A DNA stretch of 64,000 nt from Comamonas sp. lk (GCF_900564145.1 NZ_UOOB01000001.1:1800754-1864753), one strand, 5' to 3'; shown: positions 11,143 through 19,225, counted from the stretch's first letter. The notes: generated by a model not told the origin, from the sequence alone. Made by a program: numbers and translations.

Positions 11143-11519
11143 GGGGCTGTCCTGGTTTCGACGTGGGTTCGGGATCGGTGTGGTGCATGTCGAGCTTGAG
11201 TGACGCTCGTAAATCTCCATTCAAAAAACTAACTGCAAACGACGAACGTTTCGCACTCGCCGCTTAATCCGGTGAGCCTTGCAACAGCACGCTGATGGGC
11301 TGGGCAAGGGGGTAGCAATACCTCCAGGCTGCAAGGGAATTTTCATTAGCTGGCTGGGTATCGGGCTTCTTGGTACTTGGCGAGATTTAAGGAAGCTGGC
11401 TGTCCAAGCAGCGTGCGTCTGCGCGGTTTGGGTGGCGAGATCTAAATCAGAACGCTAAACATGTAGATCTGCTCGACGAAGGCTTACGGACGCGGGTTCA
11501 ATTCCCGCCAGCTCCACCA
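11143..11519 (+). ncRNA. ssrA: Transfer-messenger RNA (tmRNA)
   Basis: The 377-nt gene starts GGGGCTG and ends CAGCTCCACCA, so the two ends pair as the tRNA-like acceptor stem. The T-arm (CGGGTTCAATTCCCG, 11493-11507) is intact. The tag reading frame starts at the GCA at 11235 and encodes ANDERFALAA before TAA (11265-11267), the usual betaproteobacterial tag. tmRNA rescues stalled ribosomes. Its 3' end is a common integration site, and here the prophage starts directly after it, so the last bases may come from the element. Confidence 0.97.
11487..11505 (+). other. Candidate attL in the tmRNA T-arm
   Basis: CGGACGCGGGTTCAATTCC in ssrA matches 62578-62596 in the same orientation with one difference (A to G at the 15th base); the first 14 bases are identical. 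The distance is about 51.1 kb, which spans the whole prophage and its cargo. Confidence 0.6.
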
Positions 11520-11527
11520 TAATGTGA

Positions 11528-11560
11528 AATCCCAACCCTTATCCGGTTGGGATTTTTTTT
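11528..11560 (+). terminator. Intrinsic terminator after ssrA
   Basis: A perfect 11-bp stem AAATCCCAACC / GGTTGGGATTT with a 6-nt loop, followed by T residues, begins 9 bp after the tmRNA CCA. As it lies beyond the attachment core it is probably supplied by the integrated element. Confidence 0.85.
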
Positions 11561-11823
11561 GCCCGTTCCCCCCGTGTTGGCGCGGTTTCGCGCCTCGGCC
11601 TCTTGAGCACGTCCCTCCGGAAGTCGCCGTTCCAGGCGCGCTTTCCGTCGTTTTTCTCTCTCTGTTCTCTGCTGCCCTCTTGAGCATTCAAGGCCTGATG
11701 TCGAGTGTTGGCGCGGGTTTGCGGGCCATTGGTTTGCTTCTTCGCTTGCTCGGGAGCGCGCGACCGAGACAGCGAAAGGCCCAAAAAAACCGCCTTGCGG
11801 CGGCGTGTCGCTGCGCACGGACG
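11561..11823. other. Non-coding left end of the prophage
   Basis: No convincing gene. The stretch is GC-rich with two related phrases, GTTGGCGCGGTTTCGCG near 11577 and GTTGGCGCGGGTTTGCGG near 11708. It lies between the attachment site and the 3' end of the recombinase operon. Frames open across it lack start signals and recognisable motifs. Confidence 0.5.
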
Positions 11824-12303
11824 TCAGCGCGAGCCTGCCACCAGCGCCTCGCGTTGCGCCTGCCAGGACGCCGACAACTTGCCGCGCAGCAACTGGCTGA
11901 CGCCCACCTCGAGGCGTCCCAGGGCGATGGCTTCGATCAGGTCGGGGGCCAGTTGCGCCAGTCGGCTCATCTTGCTGGCTTGACCGAGGTCGATGCCTTC
12001 GGCCGCTGCGATCTCGGTCATCGAACTGAACCGTCCTTCGTCCAGCAGGCGCTGCCAGTGGTGCGCGAGGCCGAGCGCCCGCATCAGGGACGTGTCCTGC
12101 GCCATCTCGCGCACCTGCCGCTCACGGCGGGCCTCGTCCAGGAACTCCTGCGGCGCGTCCAGCGGCGTGATGACCTGCTTCTTCAAACCCCTGCGCACCA
12201 ACGTCCAGGGCAGGAAGGTTTCCATCTGCACGCCGCCAGCAGGCAGCGGCGTCTGATACGTCACTGGGTCGCCCTTGGCGTGGCCGCGATGCTTCTTGCT
12301 CAC
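11824..12303 (-). CDS. Helix-turn-helix protein, last gene of recombinase operon
   Basis: A 159-residue protein of unknown function. Residues around SMTEIAAAEGIDLGQASKMS read as a helix-turn-helix resembling those of ParB/KorB proteins, followed by LAQLAPDLIEAIALGRLEVG. It is a paralogue of the gene just upstream: both share METF-P-T-RRG at the start, a helix-turn-helix, a LAPD-IE segment, and a final W-AQR. Its start overlaps the upstream stop by 4 bp, so translation is probably coupled. Similar small proteins accompany prophage serine recombinases and may assist site choice or regulation; that is inference. Confidence 0.75.
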   Translation of the reverse strand: MSKKHRGHAKGDPVTYQTPLPAGGVQMETFLPWTLVRRGLKKQVITPLDAPQEFLDEARRERQVREMAQDTSLMRALGLAHHWQRLLDEGRFSSMTEIAAAEGIDLGQASKMSRLAQLAPDLIEAIALGRLEVGVSQLLRGKLSASWQAQREALVAGSR

Positions 12304-12671
12304 ACATCCTCCTCAAAACTGGCCATGAGCTGGCGCTGGGCCTGCCAGTCGACCATCAGGCGGTTTCGCTGAAACCACATCAGCGTCAACCGCCGTGGCT
12401 GCTTGCCCGCCATGAACTGCTCGATGATGTCCGGGGCCAGCAGGGTCAGGCGCAGCAGTTCGTTGACTACCGAGTGGTGCAGCTTTTCGGCGCGAGCGAT
12501 AGCCGACCCGCTCTGCATCGCGCCGGTGTCCAGCAGGTGCTGCCAGTAGAAGGCCCGTGCCACACCGTCGAGCAGGGTCACGTCGTGGACGCTGCGCTCG
12601 TCGGCAGCCACGCGTTGGACGCCTCGGCGGCGAAACGTCAGGGGCACAAAGGTTTCCATCGACTCGTCCAT
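12300..12671 (-). CDS. Helix-turn-helix protein, paralogue of its neighbour
   Basis: A 123-residue protein of unknown function. It starts MDESMETFVPLTFRRRGVQR and carries a helix-turn-helix-like stretch (GSAIARAEKLHHSVVNELLR) followed by LLAPDIIEQFMAGKQP. Its start region directly abuts the recombinase stop at 12671 and its end overlaps the next gene by 4 bp, so the three are one translational unit. It is shorter than its paralogue, mainly at the ends. Confidence 0.75.
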   Translation of the reverse strand: MDESMETFVPLTFRRRGVQRVAADERSVHDVTLLDGVARAFYWQHLLDTGAMQSGSAIARAEKLHHSVVNELLRLTLLAPDIIEQFMAGKQPRRLTLMWFQRNRLMVDWQAQRQLMASFEEDV

Positions 12672-14059
12672 CAGGCTTCGACCTCCAGCAGTTCAGCACC
12701 AATGCTGTCCGGGGCGAACTCCGCGATGAGCGCGTTCCAACCTACGTCACGCCACTTCACCTTGATCCCCTGCACCTCGCCCGCGTGGACGAGGTCGATG
12801 CGCTCGATCATCAGATTGGCGATGCGGTGGCGCTCGACCGGGAACAGCTGATCCCACACGTTGTTGAGGCGTCCCATCGCCATCACGGTGGTGGCCTCGT
12901 CGATCTGGGCCCCGTTGCGTTGGATGTGCCGCACCACCGACGCCACCGTTTCCGGGCTGGTCAGCACCGTTCGGATCTGGGCCACCACCGCCCCCTCGAT
13001 CTCCGGCGCGGGCAGGCGCTCGTAGCCTTTGCCCGGCGCGCCGAACCGCGCTTCCGACTTGGACACGTAGTAGTGGTACTTGCGCCCGTTCTTGCGCGAG
13101 TAGGTCGGGTACATCCGCTCGCCCGATGGCGCGTATAGCAGGCCGCGCAGCAAGGCGTCGGTGCGCGACCTGATCTTGGTTTCGACCGACCGGGTGTGAC
13201 CGTCCTTGGCCAGCACCTCGTGAACCCGCCCCCACAGACCGGGATCGATGATGGCTTGATGCACGCCGGGGTACCAGCTGCCCTTGTGCGACAACTCCCC
13301 GAGGTAGATGCGGTTGCGCAGCAGCTTGTGCAGGTACTTCTTGTCGATGCGCGTGCCCGCCCGCGTCTGGCCGTCCTGCGTCGTCCACGCCTTGGTCGTG
13401 ATGCCATCCAGCGTCAGGTTGGCGGCAATCTGGGTGGGCGAGCCGATGGTCAGCATCTCCTCGAAGATGCGCCGCACCACCGCAGCCTCGGTTTCGTTGA
13501 TGACCAGCAGGCGGTTCTCGACGTCGTAGCCCAGGGGTGGTACGCCGCCCATCCACATCCCTTTGCGTTTGCTGGCGGCGATCTTGTCGCGGATGCGCTC
13601 GCCGGTGACCTCGCGCTCGAACTGGGCGAAGGACAGCAGCACGTTGAGCATCAGCCGTCCCATTGACGTGGTGGTGTTGAACTGCTGCGTGACCGACACA
13701 AACGACACGCCGTGGCGCTCGAACACCTCGACCATCTTGGAGAAGTCGGCGAGGCTGCGCGTCAGGCGGTCGATCTTGTAGACCACCACTATGTCGATCT
13801 GGCCGCGCTCGATGTCCGCCATCAGGCGTTTCAGCCCGGGTCGATCCGTGTTGCCGCCGGAGAAGCCGGGGTCGTCGTAGTCGTCGGCCACCGGAATCCA
13901 GCCCTCGGCGCGCTGGCTGGCGACGTAGGCGTGGCCAGCCTCCTTCTGGGCATCGATGGAGTTGAACTCCTGGTCAAGGCGCTCGTCCGACGACACCCGG
14001 CAGTAGACCGCGCAGCGCTTGCGTGCCTTGGGCGAGGCAATCTGTGCAGCGTCGCTCAT
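12671..14059 (-). CDS. Large serine recombinase
   Basis: A 462-residue site-specific recombinase. The resolvase domain spans about residues 15-165, with the catalytic serine in YCRVSSDE (Ser23), the GGNTDRPGLKRLMADI segment, and YKIDRLTRSLADF. A recombinase domain follows (PPLGYDVENRLLVINE to NRIYLGELSHKG). There is no cysteine-rich zinc ribbon, unlike phiC31-type integrases. The start at 14059 overlaps the DUF2924 stop as ATGA; a longer upstream frame runs through DUF2924 and is not real. It may excise or integrate the prophage or invert DNA within it, but ssrA sites are normally used by tyrosine integrases. Confidence 0.9.
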   Translation of the reverse strand: MSDAAQIASPKARKRCAVYCRVSSDERLDQEFNSIDAQKEAGHAYVASQRAEGWIPVADDYDDPGFSGGNTDRPGLKRLMADIERGQIDIVVVYKIDRLTRSLADFSKMVEVFERHGVSFVSVTQQFNTTTSMGRLMLNVLLSFAQFEREVTGERIRDKIAASKRKGMWMGGVPPLGYDVENRLLVINETEAAVVRRIFEEMLTIGSPTQIAANLTLDGITTKAWTTQDGQTRAGTRIDKKYLHKLLRNRIYLGELSHKGSWYPGVHQAIIDPGLWGRVHEVLAKDGHTRSVETKIRSRTDALLRGLLYAPSGERMYPTYSRKNGRKYHYYVSKSEARFGAPGKGYERLPAPEIEGAVVAQIRTVLTSPETVASVVRHIQRNGAQIDEATTVMAMGRLNNVWDQLFPVERHRIANLMIERIDLVHAGEVQGIKVKWRDVGWNALIAEFAPDSIGAELLEVEA

Positions 14060-14511
14060 TGCGCACCTGCCTTGCCGGTCAGGCCGAAGAACAGCGGGCC
14101 CGACCAGTGCGTGCCGGTGATCTGGCGGGCCACGGCGGTCAGGCTCTTGAACGTGCTGCCCTCGTACTCGAACAGGCCGTCGGCGGTCACCGCCACCTTG
14201 TGCTCGCGGTCGCCCCATTCGCGCAGCAGCACGGTGCCGGGCGCGAAGTTGATGTCGCGCGGACGGGCCCGCAGCTTGATCTTGGAGTGCTTGGCACCGA
14301 TGGCCTCCAGTCGCTGGCGGGTGTTGTGTGCCAGACCGCCGAAGACCTCCTCCTGCATCTTGTAGGCGATCCGCGACTCGATGAAGGCGCGGTTGGGGTT
14401 GATGGGGCGGCTGCTGAAGTACCGATCCCACACCGGCCACAGCTCGGCGATGGGCAGACTGGACAGCGCCGCGATCTGCGCGGCGACGGATGCTTGTTTC
14501 TCGTTCATCAC
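14056..14511 (-). CDS. DUF2924 family protein
   Basis: A 151-residue protein matching the DUF2924 family by eye: LPIAELWPVWDRYF near residue 20, FIESRIAYKMQEEVFGGL, then LRARPRDINFAPGTVLLREW and a C-terminal beta-rich part with GRTHWSG-type endings (ITGTHWSGPLFFGL). Members typically sit beside serine recombinases in prophages; the function is unknown. Its stop overlaps the recombinase start by 4 bp. An AGGAG precedes the start. The repeated box described at 14541 lies about 26 bp upstream of its start. Confidence 0.85.
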   Translation of the reverse strand: MMNEKQASVAAQIAALSSLPIAELWPVWDRYFSSRPINPNRAFIESRIAYKMQEEVFGGLAHNTRQRLEAIGAKHSKIKLRARPRDINFAPGTVLLREWGDREHKVAVTADGLFEYEGSTFKSLTAVARQITGTHWSGPLFFGLTGKAGAQ

Positions 14512-14699
14512 AACTTCTCCTGTGGATAGGGGGTTGGATGAACGCGCTGGTCGGGCAGGAAGCCAAGGCCAACTTCTCTCTGTTTTGGCGCTTCTGCGAC
14601 GACGGTGCGGACGATGGCGGCCGCAAGGATGGCGGTAATTTCGCCAGCACGGGCGCTGGCGGACATCTCCGAGGGAGATGCGAGTTCGAGGTTCTTCAT
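14508..14699 (-). CDS. Small hypothetical protein, first gene of the recombinase operon
   Basis: A 63-residue protein starting MKNLELASPSEMSASARAGE; an in-frame start at 14720 (MLFPGAV) is possible. It overlaps the DUF2924 start by 4 bp, which supports it as real. No domain is recognised. Its C-terminal codons contain the repeated box at 14541-14567, so either the box is tolerated within coding sequence or this gene's true end is of little functional weight. Confidence 0.55.
   Translation of the reverse strand: MKNLELASPSEMSASARAGEITAILAAAIVRTVVAEAPKQREVGLGFLPDQRVHPTPYPQEKL
14541..14567 (-). repeat. Upstream box, copy A (before DUF2924)
   Basis: On the plus strand the box reads AACGCGCTG, nine variable bases, GAAGCCAAG. 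It is one of five copies in the window, all upstream of minus-strand prophage genes. Here it is about 26 bp before the DUF2924 start and lies within the upstream small gene. Read on the minus strand it is CTTGGCTTC-N9-CAGCGCGTT. Confidence 0.75.
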
Positions 14700-14792
14700 G
14701 ACGGCTCCGGGGAATAGCAACCGTCAGGGATAGTGAGCCTCATCTTCCGAAGCGGATGGCAACGTAGGGCAATTCCGTTGCGTTCCACATTT

Positions 14793-14809
14793 CGCAAGAC
14801 TTTCTTGCG
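14793..14809. promoter_or_regulatory. Palindromic operator before the XRE-ImmA gene
   Basis: CGCAAGACTTTCTTGCG is a perfect 7-bp inverted repeat around CTT. It overlaps the -35 at 14805, and a further half-site GCAAGA lies at 14821. It is the natural binding site for the XRE regulator encoded just downstream, which would make the gene autoregulated. A related palindrome stands before the early replication genes at 18898. Confidence 0.6.
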
Positions 14810-14833
14810 CACAGGCGTTAGCAAGAGTAGAAT
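14805..14833 (+). promoter_or_regulatory. Promoter of the XRE-ImmA operon
   Basis: TTGCGC at 14805-14810 and TAGAAT at 14828-14833 are separated by exactly 17 bp, 24 bp before the start codon. The -35 lies within the palindrome at 14793-14809, so bound repressor would block it. Confidence 0.65.
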
Positions 14834-14857
14834 GACGTTTTCCGGAGGTGCCAACCC

Positions 14858-15979
14858 ATGCTCGACAAGACCTCGCACAAGCTGATCGGCTTCCGCGTGA
14901 AGGCGGCGCGCGAGGCCAAGGGCTGGACGCAGGATCAGCTCACCGAAGGCCTCGGCCTGAACGACCGCCAGTCGGTTTCCGACATCGAAAACGGAAAGCG
15001 CATGCTGCGGGCGGAGGAGATGCTCGCCCTGACCGATCTGCTGGATCGGGACATCGAGTTCTTCATCGACCCCTTCGCCGTCGCGGGCGAGGCGCAATTC
15101 AACTGGCGAGCCGATCCCGGCGTGTCGGAGGACAGCCTGGACGGCTTCGAACTGAAGGCTGGCCAATGGATCGGGCTGCTGCGCTGGCTGCGCGAACAGC
15201 GCGACAGCCGGGCCAGCGTGCTCAAGCGCGCCCTGCGCCTGTCCACCCAGTCGTCCTACGAGGATGCGCAGGAGCGCGCGGAAAGCCTGGCAGCAGAGCT
15301 CGACCTGGGCGTCATTCCTGCCGAGACCCTGATCGACAAGGTCGAGCGCGAACTGGACATTCCGGTGCTGTTCGTGGACACGGTCGAGACTGCAGACGGC
15401 AAGTCGATCTCCGGTGCGACCTGCCATCTGGAGGAGATGGGCGTCATCCTCATCAACCGCAACGAAAGCGAGGCTCGGCGCTTCTTCGATCTCGCCCACG
15501 AACTTTTCCACGCGCTGACGTGGGATGCGATGAAGCCCGAGCATCGGGAGTCGAACTCCTTCGAGGAGCGCACCAAGGGCAAACGCGTCGAGCAGCTAGC
15601 CAACAGCTTCGCGGCTGCGCTGCTGATGCCGCGTGCCTCGCTCGACAAACTCATCGACAAGGAACGCGTCAACGACATCGCGCATCTGTGCGAGGTCGCG
15701 GCCTTGCTGCGGGTCGCGCCCGTGGCGCTGGCGTGGCGGCTGTTCAACCTCAAGCTCATCGGTGACGACACTCGGCAAAGCCTCTCTCAAGAGAAGCAGC
15801 GGCCCTCCGTGTCCGGGCCACCCAAGCGGTTCTCTGCGTCCTTCGTGAAGATGCTTCACGAGGCGCTGGAGAACGGACGGCTTTCGGCGCGCAAGGCCGC
15901 CAAAGCCATCGGCATTGGCCTTGGCGGACTGACCGAACTGTTCGGCCAGTACGACCTGCCCGCTCCGTTCGAGCTTTGA
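14858..15979 (+). CDS. XRE-family regulator fused to an ImmA/IrrE metallopeptidase
   Basis: A 373-residue protein. Residues about 10-65 are an XRE helix-turn-helix (RVKAAREAKGWTQDQLTE, DRQSVSDIENGKRML). The centre is an ImmA/IrrE zinc peptidase with the HExxH motif in FFDLAHELFHALTWD and a downstream EQLANSFAAALLMPR. A C-terminal 50-residue segment (SARKAAKAIGIGLGGLTELFG) looks like another helical DNA-binding piece. Such proteins cut or displace phage and ICE repressors or act as antitoxins. GGAGG lies 9 bp before the ATG. It heads a three-gene operon, and may be the lysogeny regulator of this prophage since no CI-type repressor was found. Confidence 0.88.
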   Translation: MLDKTSHKLIGFRVKAAREAKGWTQDQLTEGLGLNDRQSVSDIENGKRMLRAEEMLALTDLLDRDIEFFIDPFAVAGEAQFNWRADPGVSEDSLDGFELKAGQWIGLLRWLREQRDSRASVLKRALRLSTQSSYEDAQERAESLAAELDLGVIPAETLIDKVERELDIPVLFVDTVETADGKSISGATCHLEEMGVILINRNESEARRFFDLAHELFHALTWDAMKPEHRESNSFEERTKGKRVEQLANSFAAALLMPRASLDKLIDKERVNDIAHLCEVAALLRVAPVALAWRLFNLKLIGDDTRQSLSQEKQRPSVSGPPKRFSASFVKMLHEALENGRLSARKAAKAIGIGLGGLTELFGQYDLPAPFEL

Positions 15980-15991
15980 GGTGAATACCGT

Positions 15992-16513
15992 ATGCCTCAA
16001 GTGCGCGTATTCGCTGACACGAACGTCATCCTCGAAGCATTTCGCTCACGGTGCTGGACAGCCATCACAACGCACTTCGCCGTCGAAACGGTCGAGAAAT
16101 GCGTCGAGGAAACGCTGACCGGCGACCCCACCGATCCTCGCCATGTGGCGGTTGCGCCCGCTGAACTGCACGCGGGCCTCACCGCCCGGTATCCCGTCAC
16201 TCGCAAGGAACTGGCCGCGTTGGTCACCAGCCAGCCTGGCTGCATGACGCTGGACGACGGCGAAAAACACCTGTTCGCGTGGCTGCATGCCAGCAAGCTC
16301 CTGCCCAGCAACGTCATCGTCGTGACCACTGCCGACAAGGCGGCCCTGGTGGCATCGAATGGACTGGGCTGGCTCAACAGCATGACCTCGCTGGAAGACC
16401 TCGCCCGAAAGGCTGGCGTCGGTCGCGTCAACCTCGACGCCTTGGCCTTGCAGTACCGCGAGGACTGGCTGTCCAGCATCAAGACCAAGATCATGTTGGG
16501 AATCATCCCGTGA
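15992..16513 (+). CDS. PIN-domain-like protein (putative ribonuclease)
   Basis: A 173-residue protein whose start VRVFADTNVILEAF matches the first acidic motif of PIN nucleases; further acidic positions appear in ETVEKCVEETL, LDDGEKHLFAW and VVTTADKAAL. PIN domains are commonly the toxins of VapBC-type pairs. It follows the XRE-ImmA gene by 12 bp, and its GAGGTG ribosome site overlaps that stop codon. The gene pair therefore looks like antitoxin then toxin, but the regulator is far larger than a typical VapB and the assignment is inference. Confidence 0.7.
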   Translation: MPQVRVFADTNVILEAFRSRCWTAITTHFAVETVEKCVEETLTGDPTDPRHVAVAPAELHAGLTARYPVTRKELAALVTSQPGCMTLDDGEKHLFAWLHASKLLPSNVIVVTTADKAALVASNGLGWLNSMTSLEDLARKAGVGRVNLDALALQYREDWLSSIKTKIMLGIIP

Positions 16514-16579
16514 ATGTCGAGCCGCGCTGACGGTGCCGACGCAAGGGAGGCCACTCAGCATCAATCCAAGGAGCATCGA

Positions 16580-18844
16580 GTGGCCCAGAAGTCTCACAAG
16601 AACAACAAGCACATCGCCGAACTGATCGAATCGGCAACCGTCACCGCGCTCCAGCTTCTGGCGCAGGTCGACAAGTTCGCCATGCTCGGCGGCATCGATG
16701 CGTCTCTGCCTGATGATCAGGCGCGCGCGGCGCTGCGCGAGCACATCCTCAAGATCAGGCGCGAGGACATCACCATTGCCGATCAGGAGGCCGTGCGACT
16801 TCTCCAGCTCGTCCGATTCCGTACCGAGGAGATGCTGGAGCACGCCTATCGGGAACTGGAGTTCGAGCAGCACGCGGAGATCGCCACCTTCGACAAGTCG
16901 GCGGATGCGATGACCCGGCTGATCTGGTTGCACGTCAAGGCGTCGCGCGTTTTCGACCAGATCGAGACCATCTACCTGACCCACCATTTCCACGGGCACA
17001 AGAAGTTCCTGGGGTTCACGGTGCGCGATGGCGACGGGCGTGACTTCCAGTGGACGCCGGAAGTCGAGAAGAAGCTGCACGAAGGCGTGGGCGAAATCCT
17101 CGAGCTGGACGACGAGGCCAAGCAGAACTGCGAGCTGATTCACTTCGAGATGGACGAAGGCGATGCGGACGCCAAGCGACGCATGCACTATCTGGTCGTC
17201 TATCACCCCGGGAAGATGAAGCTGCTGCGGCAGATGAAGGATCGTCGCCGTGATCTCCTAGTCTTCACACCCGCACTGGAAGCGACGCTGGTGTACGACC
17301 CGGCAGCGAACAAGGTGCATGTGCTCTCGGACAAGCGCGGCACGGCGCAACGCCTCGCGGATCGCTTCGTCGCCGTCGGCTTCGACAAACCGCTCTCGAA
17401 GCAGCCCGTCGGGGCCATCAGCTACGAGCTGGGTATGTTCAAGAGCTCGGTCAACCTGCGCACCGCAACCGCCAAGGGTGCGGTGATCCTGGACGCATGG
17501 ATTTCGTCGATCACCGTGACCCTCGGGCATACACGGCACAGCGTCACTTTTGCGATGGCGAACAGCGACAGCGTCTGGAGCGTGTCCGACAGGCATTTCG
17601 GCGACCACAACCCCTTGTCCAGCTGCCGTTCCGTGATCGAGGTGAAGCTCTCGTTCTCGATCCGTTTCGACGGCGAGCAGGATTCGCGCGCGCTGGACAT
17701 CACGGTCGATCACCGGGGCTCGTGCAATCTGCTGAATCTGCCTGATCCACGCCTGCGCCAATGCGGTGAAGACATCCTGACTTCGCTGGGCGTGATGAAG
17801 CGAGTCGAACCGGCGAAGGTCGGTGCCGACCTTGCTCTGTTCCGAGCCGAGATGAAGTTGCTCGATCTTGCGGGCCACGAGGCGGATGGACACCTGCTGA
17901 CAGCGCTTGGTCTGACCGCCACCGATCTGGTGAGCAAGGGTCTGCTCAAGCAGAAGGCTCCGGGCGACTACATCACCGTCCCCGTTGAGGATGCCGACGG
18001 CCAGCAGGGGTTCCGCCGACTGAAGGTCATGTTCAACAGCACCAGCACATCGGCAGTTGATGACGTCACCGGCGAACGCTTCGACCTGGCTGAAGGCGAC
18101 CTTTGCCGATACGACATCAGCAAGGGCTACCTGCGTGAGCGTCTCGACGAGCTGCTCCGTCCCCAACTGGTCGACATGCCGTTGACCGTGGACGAAGAGG
18201 AGCCCTATGTGCTCGGCAACTACCGGTTGGGCGATCAGCGCATTCCGGTCGCGCTGGTGTCCCGGCTGTGGGAGCCCAAGCACGCAGACAAACTCGACAC
18301 AAAGCTGCGGCAGTCGAATCTCGGCCTCACCATCGTGTTGTCGACGACGGCGGGCCAGCCGCGCCGCTACCTTGGGCCCGGCATCGTTGTCTCACTGGAC
18401 GCGCTCGCCAAGGACGTCAACGGGAAGGTGTCGATTGATCTCGCGCCGGTCGATGCTGAGATTCGTCGTCGGCAATCCGAAGCGTCCGTGATCGACACGC
18501 CGCGTTTGATCAAGGACGACGCACGCAGCGGCACGCTGCACGGGCCGTGGCCCGATCCGTGGACGCTGACCAAGAAGGAGTGGCTCGATGTGGTCGAGGT
18601 GTTCGTCAATGGCTGGACATCCGGGCGGCGCAAGTGGTCAAAGGCTCAGATCGAGTCTGCGTCGGGCGTTTCATTTCGCACGATGGCCGAACTGTTCCGA
18701 GGCGCACCGGAATGGCAGACGTATTTCCGTGGCGCAGATGGCAATGCCAAACCCCGAGTTTGGGAACTGAACATCGGCACGCCCGACTATCTGGGCTCCT
18801 CGCAAGCCACTGGCGACCAGCCAGCGGAATCCGAAATGGCTTGA
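16580..18844 (+). CDS. Unrecognised 754-residue protein, third gene of XRE-ImmA operon
   Basis: I recognise no family. I chose the GTG at 16580 because AAGGAG lies 6 bp upstream; an in-frame ATG at 16514, just after the PIN stop, would add 22 residues. The N-terminus is helical and charged (KNNKHIAELIESATVTALQLL). The middle has alternating strands (RRDLLVFTPALEATLVYDP, WISSITVTLGHTRHSVTFA). The C-terminus (RRKWSKAQIESASGVSFRTM) resembles a helix-turn-helix. No transmembrane segment or nucleotide-binding loop is visible. Its tight linkage to the PIN gene suggests a shared system. Confidence 0.75.
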   Translation: MAQKSHKNNKHIAELIESATVTALQLLAQVDKFAMLGGIDASLPDDQARAALREHILKIRREDITIADQEAVRLLQLVRFRTEEMLEHAYRELEFEQHAEIATFDKSADAMTRLIWLHVKASRVFDQIETIYLTHHFHGHKKFLGFTVRDGDGRDFQWTPEVEKKLHEGVGEILELDDEAKQNCELIHFEMDEGDADAKRRMHYLVVYHPGKMKLLRQMKDRRRDLLVFTPALEATLVYDPAANKVHVLSDKRGTAQRLADRFVAVGFDKPLSKQPVGAISYELGMFKSSVNLRTATAKGAVILDAWISSITVTLGHTRHSVTFAMANSDSVWSVSDRHFGDHNPLSSCRSVIEVKLSFSIRFDGEQDSRALDITVDHRGSCNLLNLPDPRLRQCGEDILTSLGVMKRVEPAKVGADLALFRAEMKLLDLAGHEADGHLLTALGLTATDLVSKGLLKQKAPGDYITVPVEDADGQQGFRRLKVMFNSTSTSAVDDVTGERFDLAEGDLCRYDISKGYLRERLDELLRPQLVDMPLTVDEEEPYVLGNYRLGDQRIPVALVSRLWEPKHADKLDTKLRQSNLGLTIVLSTTAGQPRRYLGPGIVVSLDALAKDVNGKVSIDLAPVDAEIRRRQSEASVIDTPRLIKDDARSGTLHGPWPDPWTLTKKEWLDVVEVFVNGWTSGRRKWSKAQIESASGVSFRTMAELFRGAPEWQTYFRGADGNAKPRVWELNIGTPDYLGSSQATGDQPAESEMA

Positions 18845-18897
18845 GGGACACGCCCTTGTAATTTCCGCGCGATTTCTGCGTGAAGGCTGCGAAATAT

Positions 18898-18916
18898 CGC
18901 AAGCCTTGCGGCAAGA
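18898..18916. promoter_or_regulatory. Second CGCAAG/CTTGCG palindrome, before the early operon
   Basis: CGCAAGCCTTGCG at 18898-18910 is a perfect 6-bp inverted repeat followed directly by GCAAGA. The half-sites match the operator at 14793, though the centre is 1 rather than 5 bp. It lies about 40 bp before the start of the first early gene and may let the XRE regulator control replication genes. Confidence 0.4.
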
Positions 18917-18950
18917 AAGTAGGAGCACCCCAACGAAAGGAGTGCTCCTC

Positions 18951-19214
18951 ATGCAAAACGAAGTCCCTTCCATTCAATCCAGCCGGTATCCCAACCGGCC
19001 CAAACCGGACGGTGCCACGCGCATCGCCCTTGACGAAAACGAACTGGCCATCCGCTGGGGACTTTCCGTCAAGACCCTGCGCCGCTGGCGGCAGGAACAG
19101 CTCGGCCCGGTCTTCTGCAAGCTCGGTGCCCGCGTCACCTACCTGATCTCCGAGATCGAAGCCTTCGAGCGTCGCGTTTCGCGGCACTCGACCTTCACTC
19201 GCGTGTACCAGTGA
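18951..19214 (+). CDS. Helix-turn-helix DNA-binding protein (excisionase-like)
   Basis: An 87-residue protein. The segment LDENELAIRWGLSVKTLRRWRQEQLGP is a MerR/AlpA-type helix-turn-helix, followed by a short wing (RVTYLISEIEAFERR). The start at 18951 is preferred over an in-frame ATG at 18906 because GGAG lies close upstream. It could act as an excisionase or an activator of the early genes that follow on the same strand. Confidence 0.75.
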   Translation: MQNEVPSIQSSRYPNRPKPDGATRIALDENELAIRWGLSVKTLRRWRQEQLGPVFCKLGARVTYLISEIEAFERRVSRHSTFTRVYQ

Positions 19215-19225
19215 GGAGGACGGCC

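Noticed and set aside
12671..14059. The serine recombinase as the enzyme that integrated the prophage at ssrA
   Set aside because: Not rejected outright, but not claimed: tmRNA and tRNA 3' ends are typical tyrosine integrase targets and no serine-recombinase-type attachment core was identified.
14060..14650. N-terminal extension of the serine recombinase frame to 14650
   Set aside because: It overlaps DUF2924 in another frame and is Arg/Gln-rich; the ATG at 14059 overlaps the DUF2924 stop as ATGA and matches family starts.
17258..18283. A 341-codon minus-strand frame opposite the 754-residue protein
   Set aside because: Composition (Val/Ala/Arg/His-rich) and lack of ribosome site look like a shadow; the plus-strand gene has better start signals and operon spacing.
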